Assembly: GCF_009765865.1 (NCBI RefSeq)
Contig: NZ_LMUQ01000052.1
Span: 107,284 to 156,853 of the forward strand
From: Acidisoma sp. L85
GTDB taxonomy: Bacteria > Pseudomonadota > Alphaproteobacteria > Acetobacterales > Acetobacteraceae
Direction: 5' to 3'
DNA: 49,570 bases
Position numbers and translations under genes: made by a program. Under the pieces are notes generated by a model. The model did no database searches. It was not told where the DNA came from and saw only the letters and a program-made list of their open reading frames with translations. Shown in pieces: positions 41,279 through 49,570 of this stretch (the first letter of the stretch is position 1; the number at the start of each line of letters is the position of its first letter).

Positions 41279-44173
41279 ATGAACGCCTCTCATAACACAC
41301 GAACCCCCGATCTGTCAAGCGTACGGGGCGAGAATTCCACCGGTCCCGCAATCGACGTGGATTACAACGACTACCGCGCCCTACAAGCGCACAAGCGAGC
41401 CATTATCAAGGCCGCTGCTCATCTTCTGCCACACATGCCGGCCGTTAACTGGCTTTGCTGGGGTTGGAAGAAGGACAGGAACACTGGCAAGCCTGGCAAG
41501 GTTCCGATGTTCGGATCGACGTCCAAGAACGTTGAGTCATGGCTCACCCTCGAACAGGCTGTGAAACGCATCGGTGAAACCGATCCGTACGGCAATGTCC
41601 TGTGTGTGGGTGTGGGCTATGTAGTTGTTGAGGGTATCATTAGTCTCGATCTTGACGATTGCATCGATGCCGAGACGGGCGAGATACACCCGCCCATCCA
41701 AGCAGAACTCGACAAACTGCCGAAGACTTTCACCTATAAGACGGTTAGCAAAACCGGTCTCCGCGTCGTTGGCACGGATTTATGTGGAGTGGTTACCGGT
41801 GGCAAGCGAACCTGCTACTTCCCGTCTGGCCACACGATCGAAATCTACGTGGGTCCGTGCACATTTTTTAACACGTTTAGTCCTACCGTCCTGCCAGGCC
41901 GCGATCTACCTGTCGCTGATCTTGGTTTCCAAACTCTGCGATATCTAACCGAGTTAGCCAACGATAAGGGTGTCATAGGCGGTGCCGCCGCCGTGCACGA
42001 GTATGACGGCGATGGGGCTGATTTATCCGACGAGTCGGGGGATTTATCGTCAACAACCGATATCCTGCACGCACTGGCGACCATCGTAAATCACCCGACG
42101 ATGCAGTATCCCGATTGGAACAGAATTGGCGGTGCCATATTCAACGCTACAGGTGGGAGTGCCGAAGGTCTGGCGGCTTGGGACGCATGGTCGAAAGGCC
42201 ATCCCAAGTACGCAGAGGGCACTTGCGCAGGGTGCTGGAACACCTTCAAGAACACGTCACCTTACGACAAGCTAAAGACGAACTTCGGTTCGTTGGTAAA
42301 CATGGCACGGGAAGTAGATCCGACATGGCGTGCACCAAGCTGGAATGCTAACAAGGATAACGAACCCCGCACGGAGGCGACGGATGACTTCGGCTTTACG
42401 GAGTCCACCACATCAGCGGACAATGACAATCCTGAAGCGGAAGGGTCTAGCGAGAAAGACACCGGAACCGAAACGCCGAACGGCAAGAAATCCAAGGGCA
42501 AGAAGACCAAGTACTCCGAAGGTTCCGAGCCTAACACTGAGTCCGCTCCCTATAGCGAAGCCCTACAGCGTGCCATCGATAAAGCACCGCACAAACCAGT
42601 GGTCCAGCTGCGGACCGGAGAGTATCCAGCAGCTGCAACTGCGGGTGAGCGTGCTATTATCCGTTCAACGGCACAGATCTTCCAACGTGGACAGGATATC
42701 GTTCGTCCTTGTTCGGAAGAGGTACCCGCTGCGCACAACCGCACGACTAAGACCGCTTCCCTGCATGCTCTGACATCTACCGCGATGGCTGACACTTTGG
42801 ACCAAGTAGCTTTCTGGGGTCGGTACGATGGACGGTCGAAAACCATCGCTCGTGTTGACGCCCCGAAGAAGGTCGGTGACACCATATTGAGTCGCGTAGG
42901 CATGTGGGCGTTGCCGAAGCTCAAAGGCATCATCACGTGCCCAACCATTCGACTAGATGGCACCTTGTTGTCGTCACCTGGGTATGACGCCGCTACTCAT
43001 CTCTACCATGAGAAAGACAGCAGCATTAGGCTTACCGACACGGTGTACAATCCCACTCGTGCTCATGCAGAGGCTGCGCTAGCACTGCTAGAAAACCTCA
43101 TCAGCGGATTCCCGTTCACGTCAGAGGTAGGCAAGGCTGTAGCGTTGTCGGCGATCGTAACCGCGCTGGTTCGCGGCACGATGGGTTGCGCCCCTCTTCA
43201 CGTGTTCCGAGCCAGCACACCTGGCACGGGCAAGAGCTACCTCGCGGATGTAGTTAGCGCGATTGCCACAGGTTGCGAGTGTCCCGTCATAGGGGCCAGC
43301 AGCGAGAAGGCTGAGAGTGAGAAGCGCTTAACAAGCATACTCCTTGCAGGTTACCCGATTTGCAGTTTGGACAATGTAAACGGTGAACTTGGAGGCGACT
43401 TGCTATGCCAGGCAATCGAACGCCCCATCGTGTCGCTTCGGATTATGGGGAAGACGGAAGTTGTCAAGGTTGAAAGCACCACGATGATGCTTGCGACCGG
43501 TAACAATCTACGTGTGCACGGCGATATGGTTCGAAGAGCCATCATTGGTGACCTGGATGCCAACATGGAACGCCCCGAACTGCGGGACTTCAAGTTTTAC
43601 CCCGTATCGGAAGTGGCCGAGAACCGTGGCCTGTACGTCAGTGCCGCCCTTACAATCGTCCGCGCCTACATTCTCGAAGGGCGGCCGAAGGTGCTGAAGC
43701 CACGGATCGGGTCTTTCGAGGATTGGTCGGATAACGTCAGAAGCGCGCTGGTTTGGTTGGGATGCGCGGACCCGGCTATCAGCATGGAGATGGCCCGTGA
43801 CGATGATCCCGAATTAGAAGGTATTCGCGAAGTGATGGATAATTGGCGCCTTACCCTGGGAACCGATGAAGGCTTTACCTCGAAGGATGCCATCGACACC
43901 GCTGATGAGATGGTGAAGTCCGATAACGGGATACTTGAAGGCCATAAGCATCCAGAGTGGCGGGAGTGCCTACTCAAGATTGCGGGGGAGCGTGGTCGTA
44001 TAGACGTGCGCCTTCTGGGCAACTGGCTGAGAGACAATGCCGGCAGAATTGTAGAGGGTCATCGCTTCCATAAGATTGGCACCAATCAGAGATCAGCGGT
44101 CTGGCAACTCAAGAAGGCTAAGCCCGCAGCCGACAACGTGGTCAACATAAGCGACTATCAAAACGTCGCTTAA
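41279..44173 (+). CDS. Primase-polymerase/helicase replication protein
   Basis: A 964-residue replication protein. The N-terminal AEP-like prim-pol region has motif I LDLDDC near residues 122-128, VSKTGLRVVG near 158 and the third motif IEIY near 187, as in NrS-1-type phage polymerases. A PriCT_2-like region follows at ~260-350 (WNRIGGAIFNATGG, then AWDAWSKGHPKY). After an acidic Ser/Lys-rich linker comes an AAA+/SF3-like helicase with Walker A PGTGKSYLAD near 647 and Walker B-like CSLDNVNGE near 696. It should recognise, unwind and prime the iteron origin upstream. It is the main evidence that the element replicates autonomously. Confidence 0.88.
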   Translation: MNASHNTRTPDLSSVRGENSTGPAIDVDYNDYRALQAHKRAIIKAAAHLLPHMPAVNWLCWGWKKDRNTGKPGKVPMFGSTSKNVESWLTLEQAVKRIGETDPYGNVLCVGVGYVVVEGIISLDLDDCIDAETGEIHPPIQAELDKLPKTFTYKTVSKTGLRVVGTDLCGVVTGGKRTCYFPSGHTIEIYVGPCTFFNTFSPTVLPGRDLPVADLGFQTLRYLTELANDKGVIGGAAAVHEYDGDGADLSDESGDLSSTTDILHALATIVNHPTMQYPDWNRIGGAIFNATGGSAEGLAAWDAWSKGHPKYAEGTCAGCWNTFKNTSPYDKLKTNFGSLVNMAREVDPTWRAPSWNANKDNEPRTEATDDFGFTESTTSADNDNPEAEGSSEKDTGTETPNGKKSKGKKTKYSEGSEPNTESAPYSEALQRAIDKAPHKPVVQLRTGEYPAAATAGERAIIRSTAQIFQRGQDIVRPCSEEVPAAHNRTTKTASLHALTSTAMADTLDQVAFWGRYDGRSKTIARVDAPKKVGDTILSRVGMWALPKLKGIITCPTIRLDGTLLSSPGYDAATHLYHEKDSSIRLTDTVYNPTRAHAEAALALLENLISGFPFTSEVGKAVALSAIVTALVRGTMGCAPLHVFRASTPGTGKSYLADVVSAIATGCECPVIGASSEKAESEKRLTSILLAGYPICSLDNVNGELGGDLLCQAIERPIVSLRIMGKTEVVKVESTTMMLATGNNLRVHGDMVRRAIIGDLDANMERPELRDFKFYPVSEVAENRGLYVSAALTIVRAYILEGRPKVLKPRIGSFEDWSDNVRSALVWLGCADPAISMEMARDDDPELEGIREVMDNWRLTLGTDEGFTSKDAIDTADEMVKSDNGILEGHKHPEWRECLLKIAGERGRIDVRLLGNWLRDNAGRIVEGHRFHKIGTNQRSAVWQLKKAKPAADNVVNISDYQNVA

Positions 44174-44222
44174 TCTCATCAATTTCCAATCTTATTCTAT
44201 CAATTATATCTAGAAGCTTTCA

Positions 44223-44393
44223 ATGAACATTTACCGCAACCTGCTTATCGCAGGAATCAACGAACTCGTTAGCGCCGGGGATATCACCCTGGCGGCAGTG
44301 GAGCCCCCCTTTCACGAACGCCCAGCCCGACACAAGCACGTCACATTATTTGAACGGCCAACCGTCATCCTGTGGAGAGATACGCCACCCTGA
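44223..44393 (+). CDS. 56-residue hypothetical protein
   Basis: A short frame after the primase gene, beginning NIYRNLLIAGINELVSAGDI and ending FERPTVILWRDTPP. The ribosome site is weak (AGAAG). Content looks protein-like and the strand matches its neighbours. No family is recognised. Confidence 0.4.
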   Translation: MNIYRNLLIAGINELVSAGDITLAAVEPPFHERPARHKHVTLFERPTVILWRDTPP

Positions 44394-44542
44394 AAGATTC
44401 TTCACCACGCGGCGATCACTAGACTTGACAGAGTATAGAAGCTTTATGCTTGTTCAATTTACACCAAGGCGTCTCACAAGATGCCAGGGCGTTTCAACCC
44501 GATACCTTTCACAACACTCTTTTTTCTCACTGGAATAATTCA

Positions 44543-45004
44543 ATGCCTACCTTACAACATCTCGAACACATCATTGAAGGTGTCTTCAAAACTACGATTA
44601 ACCGCATGCCCGGCTACAAGAGCGCCGCACTCGCAATGCGCGATAAAGACGGTGTGTTCCACCAGATCGCGGAATTCTTGCATTATGAAGATGACGGCCT
44701 CGATGAAGAGGCGATGGTAGATGAGCTTTGCGCCGTTATCGGTTACGTGCACGAGCGTATGGCCGAGGACGGTTTCTCAGTCGTCTCCCAGGATTACCTT
44801 CCGATTCTACGGAAGAAGGTTTTCGGCTTTCGAATGGTCGACATGACCGAGCGCATGGGCACCGCGAGCGAGATGGCCGAACGCCTCGCCATTCGCTTCA
44901 ACGATGCCGAGCCGGAATTCACATTCTGGAGGCGTGCGGCACCCCCCGCGCATATCGCCGCTACCACCGCCCGCGCCGAGCTGGTGGAGTGGATGACGCA
45001 ATGA
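44543..45004 (+). CDS. Hypothetical protein coupled to the excisionase-like gene
   Basis: A 153-residue protein from ATG 44543; the open frame reaches back to 44450, but the upstream residues look non-coding. It is acidic and helical: LEHIIEGVFKTTINRMPGYK near the start and DEEAMVDELCAVIGYVHERM in the middle. No catalytic motif is visible. Its TGA overlaps the ATG of the AlpA-like gene (ATGA), which suggests translational coupling and a shared role in maintenance or excision. I do not recognise the family. Confidence 0.6.
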   Translation: MPTLQHLEHIIEGVFKTTINRMPGYKSAALAMRDKDGVFHQIAEFLHYEDDGLDEEAMVDELCAVIGYVHERMAEDGFSVVSQDYLPILRKKVFGFRMVDMTERMGTASEMAERLAIRFNDAEPEFTFWRRAAPPAHIAATTARAELVEWMTQ

Positions 45005-45216
45005 CCGCCGCCGACAACATTAAGCCGACGCTTCTAACTCTTGCCGATGCCGCCATCGCGTCACGTGTTAGCCGCTCCACCCTCTACCGTCTCCTCGGCA
45101 AAGGGACGCTCAAAGCCAAGAAGTTGGGCAGCAGGACCCTCATCACAGCCGAGAGCCTGAATTTCTTTCTCGATAGCTTGCAGGACGCTACCTTCCAGTC
45201 ACCGACCGTCCACTAG
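45001..45216 (+). CDS. AlpA/excisionase-like helix-turn-helix protein
   Basis: A 71-residue protein of the MerR-like AlpA/Xis group: LTLADAAIASRVSRSTLYRL then LGKGTLKAKKLGSRTLITA, the usual helix-turn-helix plus wing of small excisionases (HTH_17). It is the last gene before attR and, on the circular form, would lie next to attP and the integrase. This fits a role in directing excision or activating int, as AlpA does in P4-like elements. The start overlaps the preceding stop. Excision function is inferred from family and position. Confidence 0.8.
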   Translation: MTAADNIKPTLLTLADAAIASRVSRSTLYRLLGKGTLKAKKLGSRTLITAESLNFFLDSLQDATFQSPTVH

Positions 45217-45293
45217 CGCAGCTGGTCTCTGGTGTATACGGCGGGGGATACAAGCCCGGAACTTGAGACTCTAAAACTAGCGATATCAAGATA

Positions 45294-48200
45294 TTATACG
45301 CCATTCCATGCGGAGATTTGCTCCGCGAAGGTCGCCTTCAGCCGCCCGAGGGCGGGCAGGATGAGGCCGAGATCCGCGCCATGCGTCGCCGTTCCCATGT
45401 AGAGAATGCGCGTGACGCGGCCGGTGACGCCCGCCGCCGCGAAACTCGGGCCGCCCTCCGCATGCTCGGGCGACGGCGCTGTGGACCATAGCCGCTCGTC
45501 GAGCCCGTTCGGCACGATGACAAGGGCGCCGGGCCGCGCCACCTGAGCCAGCCGGGACGCGAGTTCTGACGTCGAAACTTGCACTCCGTCGGCGCCCCTC
45601 ACCAGCGTCTCAACCACCAAGGCCTTCGGTGCCAGGCGATTGATTTCGCTGTGTTCCAGCGGCAAGTTCAGCAGGTCGTCGTCGAGATCGAAGAGAAGTT
45701 TTCCGCCACTTTCCCGCACGTGCGCGATCAAAGACTTGGCGGCCCGGGGATCCGGCACGGCATAGCGCTGCGTCACGATGAGGTCGGCGGTCAGGCCCAG
45801 CGCCTCGTCGGCGGTCGCCAGCGTGATGTCGATGCCCTCCCCGGCTTGCGGATGGGCGAGCGGCAATAGCGTGCGGATATAGGTGCAGGGGCTGAGGAGA
45901 TCGCCTTCGTCCAGCCGCTCCGGCACCAGGATGACGGCGGTGCGTCCGGGTCGCCGTAAATCCTGCACCCCGGGCCTCGACCCACGCCGTCGCGGCTGGC
46001 TTGGCTGGGTCTTGAAAGGTAACAAATAAGAGGCCGGATAAAACTGAGCCACCTGAGGCACGGGCGGGATCGTGGGCGCGGTCCGCGACTTCGCAGCTGT
46101 GAAGAGGCCTGCGCTCCATTCCTCCGCGTTTGCGCCAGGATGCAGAAGCAGGGCCTCTGGATAGGTTGCGAGCCGCTCTCGGAAGGCGCCGAGATCTGTC
46201 GCCACGATTGGCCGGCCTGAGGCGATGGCCGCCGTCAAAGTGAGGCTCCAGGTCTCGGGCCAGGGCGCGGGAAACCAGATCACCTGCGGATCAAGCCGCG
46301 CGATCAGAGCGGGGAGCGCCTTTGGCCTGTAACGGCCGGTCTCCGCGATGAGGTGGGCGAAGTGCCTGGCCAGAGGCCGCTCGGCCTCGCCTATGAGGGT
46401 GATCGCCAGGCTGCCGGGCGGTGACCGCTCCGCCACTTCCATGACGAGCGGAGCGCCCTTGTGGTCGGCGAGCATGCCGAGAATTGCGACTCTCACCGGT
46501 GCCTCCGGCCGAGAGGATACCGACGCTGTCTGGCGCGCCGCCGGAACCGGCGCCAACTCCAAGGGTGCGATTACCGCGCGGTCCGCGAGGCCGTAGCGAT
46601 CGAGGCGGCGCCGCGTGTCCTCCGTGCCGCAGAAGACGCGGTCCGCGAGACGGAACAACCAGGCGGTTTCGGAACGCCACGCCGAGATGTCATGCGCTTC
46701 GGTCGGCTCGCCCTGGTGGAGGCAGGCGTTGCAGACTTCCGGCCCCGGCTCCCCACAGTAGATAGCGTCCCGCCTCGGTAGCAGATTGACGCGCGGGCAG
46801 ATCGCGAACCAGTCATGCACCGTCACGTCGAACGGCACAGCAAGCACGGCGATCATTCGCCGGAGGTTGAGGCCCAAACCGCGCCAATGGTGGACGTGCA
46901 CCCGCGCTATCCCGACGTGCCGCAGCAGGCGAAAGATGGTTGCTTCGAGGTTTTTCGCGGGCAGGGTAATCTCAGGGTGGCCGACAGCGGCGGGTGCGCC
47001 GAGACGAAGACCTGGGCTTTCCAGGATGGAGCTGAGTAGCAGGATATTCGCCTGTCCGACGCAGGCTTCCGCCAGGTCGCGGATGTGTTGTCCGACCCCG
47101 CCGTCATGGGCGTGTTTGACCATCAGGATGGTAGGGAGACCGTTGGTGGCGAAGAATTGCAGCGTCGTTGCAAGGCGAAACGGGGCACCCTCGTCCAAGC
47201 GGATATGCACCGCAACGAGGGGGCGATAGCTCGGCCAGCGCCGGTCGAGCAGATCGGCGTTGCCCGAGAGTTCCGGCGCCCCGGCACCGAAACTCACGCT
47301 GCCGGCGTGATAGACAAAAATATCGCAGGCGAGGCGATGCTGCCACCCCGCCGCGGACGCCCGCATGCAATAGTCACTCTCCTCGCCATAGCCACGCCCG
47401 AAGGTGTCGGCATCGAAAAGGCCCAGCTCCGCATAAGCGTCGCCGCGCAGATAGAGGCAAAAACCGACTGTCGTGGGAACGCGGATTGACCGGCCCGCAT
47501 TCGCCTTGCGACAGGCTGCATCGATGCTGGCGAGGCTCGCGCCGAATGGAATGGGGCCGCCATCGATCGCCGGATAGGAACAAATTGTCGCGTTGTTCGA
47601 AAATGGCGAAACCGTCGCGACATTAGGATGCGCATAGGCGTGTGCGGCGAGACGCTGCAACCAGCCGGACGGCACCTCGGTATCGCTGTTGAGCAGCACA
47701 ACATCTCGCGCGCCGGCATGCTGTATGCCGCGATTGACGCTGGCAACGAAACCGAGATTGCGCTCGTTCTTGATCAGCGTGATCAGGCCGCGTGTGGCGA
47801 GGCGCCGCAGATAACGCGACAGGCGTGGTTCTGGCGAGGCATCATCGACCACCACGATGCGGAGTGCGGGATGGTCGGCATCGACTCCGGCGACACTTTG
47901 AGGGTCGCGCAGAAGGCTATGCAGGCAGCGGCGAGTGTCCTCAAAACCGCGAAAGACGGGGATGACGATATCGACGGCGAGATCACGCGGAGAGCGCGGC
48001 GGGGCAGTCTTGGCAGGCAAGCAGTTTTCAACGTCGAAGTGCCGCTCGGTCGGCAGTCCCAAAGCACGCCCGATCGCAAGGTGGAAAAGTAGGGGGTTGG
48101 GCGCCGACTCAGGTATTTGCGCAACGTAAAAGAGGGGATCGAAGCGTGGATGCGGTTGGCGCATCTCTTGGGCGCCGAAGCGCGCGTAATGCTGCAACGG

Positions 48201-48521
48201 GCTGAGACCCGCTTTCGCGACATCCGGATTATGCTGCAAATACCAGGAAGGGTTGAAATAAGGGCTAGGATCGCGAGCCTCGAAAGCACCCCAGCCCCGG
48301 TAGTGCTCGAGCGGATCAATACCATTGGTGCGGACATCTGGATAACGGTCGAGGTAATAAGCCGCATCGAATAACAACGCCTCGACGTCCTTGGTTTCGA
48401 GGTCCGCAAAGAGCGCGGCCGTGCCGGGGAATGCCTCGTCAGAGAGTGTCGCTCCGCGCTGCGTTTCCGAGCCTGTCCGCCGCTGTTCCGGCTGCTCTGT
48501 TCTGGCCCCGCCGGTACCCAC
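45294..48521 (-). CDS. Truncated giant glycosyltransferase (GT2 plus GT4)
   Basis: From GTG 48521 (GGAG six bases upstream; the open frame reaches back to 48569) 1075 residues remain, the last few encoded by the element. The N-terminal ~150 residues hold two repeats of a YLDRYPDVRTNGIDPLEHY-type motif found before rhamnan-type glycosyltransferases. A GT2 domain (residues ~165-430) has VDIVIPVFRG, VVVDDASPEP and the DxD-like LLNSDTEVPSGW. A GT4-like region (~460-830) has AILGMLADHKGA and GRPIVATDLGAF. A second GT4-type region, LLFDLDDDL to LYMGTATHG, is cut at the core, and its missing 171 codons are at 3139-3651. It probably builds a surface polysaccharide. Confidence 0.88.
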   Translation of the reverse strand: MGTGGARTEQPEQRRTGSETQRGATLSDEAFPGTAALFADLETKDVEALLFDAAYYLDRYPDVRTNGIDPLEHYRGWGAFEARDPSPYFNPSWYLQHNPDVAKAGLSPLQHYARFGAQEMRQPHPRFDPLFYVAQIPESAPNPLLFHLAIGRALGLPTERHFDVENCLPAKTAPPRSPRDLAVDIVIPVFRGFEDTRRCLHSLLRDPQSVAGVDADHPALRIVVVDDASPEPRLSRYLRRLATRGLITLIKNERNLGFVASVNRGIQHAGARDVVLLNSDTEVPSGWLQRLAAHAYAHPNVATVSPFSNNATICSYPAIDGGPIPFGASLASIDAACRKANAGRSIRVPTTVGFCLYLRGDAYAELGLFDADTFGRGYGEESDYCMRASAAGWQHRLACDIFVYHAGSVSFGAGAPELSGNADLLDRRWPSYRPLVAVHIRLDEGAPFRLATTLQFFATNGLPTILMVKHAHDGGVGQHIRDLAEACVGQANILLLSSILESPGLRLGAPAAVGHPEITLPAKNLEATIFRLLRHVGIARVHVHHWRGLGLNLRRMIAVLAVPFDVTVHDWFAICPRVNLLPRRDAIYCGEPGPEVCNACLHQGEPTEAHDISAWRSETAWLFRLADRVFCGTEDTRRRLDRYGLADRAVIAPLELAPVPAARQTASVSSRPEAPVRVAILGMLADHKGAPLVMEVAERSPPGSLAITLIGEAERPLARHFAHLIAETGRYRPKALPALIARLDPQVIWFPAPWPETWSLTLTAAIASGRPIVATDLGAFRERLATYPEALLLHPGANAEEWSAGLFTAAKSRTAPTIPPVPQVAQFYPASYLLPFKTQPSQPRRRGSRPGVQDLRRPGRTAVILVPERLDEGDLLSPCTYIRTLLPLAHPQAGEGIDITLATADEALGLTADLIVTQRYAVPDPRAAKSLIAHVRESGGKLLFDLDDDLLNLPLEHSEINRLAPKALVVETLVRGADGVQVSTSELASRLAQVARPGALVIVPNGLDERLWSTAPSPEHAEGGPSFAAAGVTGRVTRILYMGTATHGADLGLILPALGRLKATFAEQISAWNGV
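45312..45326. repeat. attR core (15-bp direct repeat)
   Basis: GGAGATTTGCTCCGC, identical to 3652-3666. With the preceding element bases it reads ATGCGGAG-ATTTG-CTCCGC, an inverted repeat around ATTTG. Between the last gene (45216) and this core are about 95 AT-rich bases including a GTATAC sequence. Confidence 0.92.
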
Positions 48522-48944
48522 CTTTATCTCCCAGCCTCCTCCTCCGCTTGATACTGTTGACGCGCGCAACGGATGTGCGATGGCCAGTTTAGAACACGTT
48601 TCTTGCGATTTCGCAACATACTGGATCGGCTGGCTAGCGTTGGTTTCAAAGCCTCATGCCGGTGTTCGTCAGTCGCTCGGATAACGCAGCCAAGACGGTC
48701 GGTCGCGCGTGCACGTTTCGGCTTGTACGGGCTATGCTTTACGAATTAGCGATGGCCAAATAACGTACCGACTTCTGGATCCACTTCTTTTCGGAAACGT
48801 TCCAACCAAAAACAGCTCTAATTACCTAAGAACCTAGCCCAGTACCCTTTAGCTTCACCCCCTTGCTATCATTGATATGGCCCGGTAGTAGCGGCCTGAG
48901 CAAACATCACGTTTTTGAGAGTTTGCTTCTTATCAAAGGACTTG
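48522..48944. other. Divergent intergenic region
   Basis: About 420 bases between the divergent glycosyltransferase and RTX-like genes. No gene is supportable. It presumably carries both promoters; the right part is AT-rich with no clear box pair chosen. Confidence 0.4.
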
Positions 48945-49570
48945 ATGATGGCGACGGTGACTGTTGCAGGCGGCCAATTGCTGTCGAACTTCACGGGTAG
49001 CAATGTAACTCTGCTTCAGGAGCTTGTGTCTGCAGGTTTCGGGCCGCAGTCCACGTTGTTCAACGGCGTCGGCACTGTGCCGGGCGGGGCTGGGAACAGT
49101 AGCCTGATTGTCGATGTGCTTCCTGGTACCAGCGTTATAGTGCCGTCTGGCTATAGCTCTGTTTTCGATGCCAATGGCGGCGACACGATCAATGGCGGCG
49201 ACAACAATCTCAATGTTTTCCTTGGTGCGGGGACCGCCTTCAACACGGGCGGCGGCTCTGATCTGATCCATGCGGTGGCGGATACGATTACCGCGGGATC
49301 CGGCAGCACCACGGTCGTGGGGGCGGATGACAACACCGTCTATGGCGGCTCGGGCGCGATCATTGATGATAATTCGGGCGGTGGGTCGCTGTTGTTTGTT
49401 GGTGGTTCCGGCGCCGTATCGGTGGCGGGGGGTTCGGGCGATTCAACCATGTTTGGCGGCACGGGCGCGGCGTTCAGCTATCTCCGCGCGGGTAGTGGCA
49501 ACAGCACGCTTCTCGGCGGTTCCGGTACTGGCGCATCGACGCTCATCGGCAATGGCAACGTGGTGGAGTT
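48945..49570 (+). CDS. RTX-like repeat protein, partial
   Basis: The frame opens at ATG 48945 (AAAGGA four bases upstream; a second ATG follows directly) and runs off the right edge after 208 codons. There is no N-terminal signal peptide. From about residue 75 the sequence is rich in Gly/Asn/Asp repeats, such as GGDTINGGDNNLNVFLGAG and TVYGGSGAIIDDNSGG, of the hemolysin-type calcium-binding kind, though the GGxGxDxxx nonapeptides are loose. Such proteins are usually secreted by type I systems through a C-terminal signal, not visible here. Its neighbour, the interrupted glycosyltransferase, may modify the same surface. Confidence 0.75.
   Translation, partial: MMATVTVAGGQLLSNFTGSNVTLLQELVSAGFGPQSTLFNGVGTVPGGAGNSSLIVDVLPGTSVIVPSGYSSVFDANGGDTINGGDNNLNVFLGAGTAFNTGGGSDLIHAVADTITAGSGSTTVVGADDNTVYGGSGAIIDDNSGGGSLLFVGGSGAVSVAGGSGDSTMFGGTGAAFSYLRAGSGNSTLLGGSGTGASTLIGNGNVVE

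Larger units (their letters stand above)
3652..45326. mobile_element. 41.66-kb integrative element inserted in a glycosyltransferase gene
   Basis: A 15-bp direct repeat, GGAGATTTGCTCCGC, lies at 3652-3666 and 45312-45326. Removing one copy and everything between the repeats rejoins the two glycosyltransferase fragments in frame. A tyrosine integrase is the first gene inside the left end and an AlpA/excisionase-like gene is the last inside the right end. The joined ends would form an attP with perfect 8-bp arms ATGCGGAG and CTCCGCAT around ATTTG. Cargo includes a defense island, a recombinase/ParB cassette, a virion-like protein, an iteron origin and a primase-helicase. No conjugation, terminase or capsid gene was recognised. 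Confidence 0.92.

Overview
The window looks like chromosomal DNA of a high-G+C alphaproteobacterium. Acetobacteraceae or a relative is my best guess, from the CsbD-type stress protein, the DOPA 4,5-dioxygenase-like protein, the TMEM175-type channel, the very large two-family glycosyltransferase and the RTX-like glycine/asparagine-rich secreted protein. This placement is inference; there is no rRNA or marker gene here.

Host DNA occupies about 1-3651 and 45327-49570. On the left are a partial membrane protein, a CsbD/DUF883-like protein, a small hypothetical, nagB, a TMEM175-type channel and a DOPA-dioxygenase-like protein. On the right are a giant glycosyltransferase and the start of an RTX-like protein. 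The two flanks are one locus cut in two. The glycosyltransferase on the minus strand (45294-48521) loses its frame at a 15-bp sequence at 45312-45326. The same 15 bp recur at 3652-3666, where the missing C-terminal 171 codons resume in frame. The 41,660 bp between the repeats are therefore an integrative element. A P4-type tyrosine integrase (3822-5009) sits beside attL and an AlpA/excisionase-like protein (45001-45216) beside attR. Joining the element ends would give an attP with 8-bp perfect inverted arms.

Inside the element, 5.4-21.2 kb is a defense island. It holds a small HTH protein, an AbiV-family protein, a HEPN-like protein, two coupled PD-(D/E)XK-like nucleases with a 40-residue ORF between them, an AAA_13 ATPase, another PD-(D/E)XK-like protein, a stand-alone HsdR-N-type protein and a 1567-residue DUF4011/helicase/REase/DUF3320 protein of the Hhe type. 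A serine hydrolase gene with a one-base deletion and a second orphan copy of its C-terminus bracket the AAA_13 gene. At 22.4-26.2 kb, a large serine recombinase, two ParB/RepB-like proteins and a divergent regulator form a compact cassette that may be a nested mobile unit. The stretch 26.5-29.1 kb holds small genes, a MarR regulator and a small gene with a broken paralogue.

The right-hand third, 29.2-45.2 kb, is phage- or satellite-like. It includes a two-gene MBL-hydrolase/four-TM-protein module, an 842-residue virion-like protein with a lytic transglycosylase domain, a resolvase, several ribbon-helix-helix-like regulators and a possible second AEP-type protein. It ends in a strong candidate replication origin (inverted GGTGAGTCT iterons around an AT-rich core, 40151-40304) and a 964-residue primase-polymerase/helicase. 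I recognise no terminase, portal or major capsid gene and no conjugation gene. The element is therefore best described as a replicating phage-satellite-like or otherwise unclassified integrative element that carries defense cargo and interrupts a cell-surface glycosyltransferase.
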